Part shown: piece by piece, positions 63,925-64,000 of the stretch
How the letters are laid out: each line of letters starts with the position of its first letter
Numbering within the stretch: the first letter of the stretch is position 1
Source: Flavobacterium sp. UBA5153
GTDB lineage: Bacteria > Bacteroidota > Bacteroidia > Flavobacteriales > Flavobacteriaceae
Assembly (NCBI GenBank): GCA_002413745.1
Contig: DHXP01000078.1
Coordinates: 112,979 to 176,978 of the forward strand
Direction of reading: 5' to 3'
DNA length: 64,000 bases
The notes under the pieces: model-generated
What the model was told of the DNA's origin: nothing
Databases searched by the model: none
The model's input: the letters and a program-made list of their open reading frames with translations, nothing else
Translations under genes and position numbers: made by a program

Positions 63925-64000
63925 ATACCGCTAGTTATTTCAAATTAGTCCAATAATCCCGATCTATCGTGAGAACTAAATGAAATATACAGCGGCATTA
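63925..64000. repeat. Palindromic repeat, copy 2 (inverted relative to copy 1)
   Basis: This 76-base sequence from ATACCGCTAG to GCGGCATTA is the reverse complement of 3786-3863 apart from one substitution and a two-base deletion in the central palindrome. It starts 11 bases after the last stop codon, so it may also act as a terminator-like structure. The repeat may continue beyond the window. Confidence 0.8.

Overview
The window looks like a chromosomal segment of a Flavobacterium-like member of the Bacteroidota. The evidence is low GC, Bacteroidota-type promoters (TAnnTTTG at -7), the type IX secretion/gliding genes porV, porU and gldJ, SusC/SusD proteins and very many signal-peptide-bearing glycoside hydrolases. 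No species can be named from the sequence alone.

Layout. (1) 1-3.9 kb: the 3' end of a phosphonatase-associated FAD oxidoreductase gene, its HAD partner, a convergent XRE-cupin regulator, a truncated acyltransferase remnant, a MITE-like palindromic element and an exported leucine-rich-repeat protein. (2) 3.9-30.4 kb: a large mannan/galactomannan degradation locus in three arms. A minus-strand arm (GH5_2-like, GH27, GH2) is separated by an AraC regulator from a long plus-strand arm (GH26, GPH transporter, GH130, cellobiose 2-epimerase, GH31, GH5_7, GH3, GH97). A convergent minus-strand arm carries CE2, a sialate-esterase-type esterase, GH3 and an aldo/keto reductase. Mannanases cut the backbone, GH27/GH97/GH31 remove side groups, esterases remove acetyl groups, the transporter takes up mannobiose, and epimerase plus GH130 phosphorylase give mannose 1-phosphate and glucose. 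No SusC/SusD pair is present, but a 3' relic of a surface carbohydrate-binding protein with its terminator survives at 9.1-9.3 kb. (3) 30.7-33.7 kb: initiator tRNA-Met, a frameshifted small membrane protein gene, and a cassette of ArsR regulator, methyltransferase, two DsrE-like proteins and a frameshifted DUF302 gene, probably linked to sulfur/redox chemistry. (4) 33.7-45.4 kb: housekeeping genes pdhC, pdhA, cdd, porV, porU, gldJ and murF. (5) 45.5-63.9 kb: a classical polysaccharide utilization locus for beta-1,3/1,6-glucan: a membrane-spanning propeller/LuxR regulator, SusC, SusD, two surface lipoproteins, GH16, an exported endonuclease/exonuclease/phosphatase-family enzyme, three GH30 proteins and a GH5-CBM6 protein. 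A broken GH16 3' relic lies at 56.7 kb.

Two near-identical copies of a 76-78 bp palindromic repeat, in inverted orientation, lie at 3.8 kb and at the very end of the window, so they enclose both polysaccharide loci and the housekeeping genes between them. Several relics and frameshifts (9.2, 31.2, 33.0, 56.7 kb) show gene erosion at cluster borders. The substrate assignments are inferences from the enzyme family mix.
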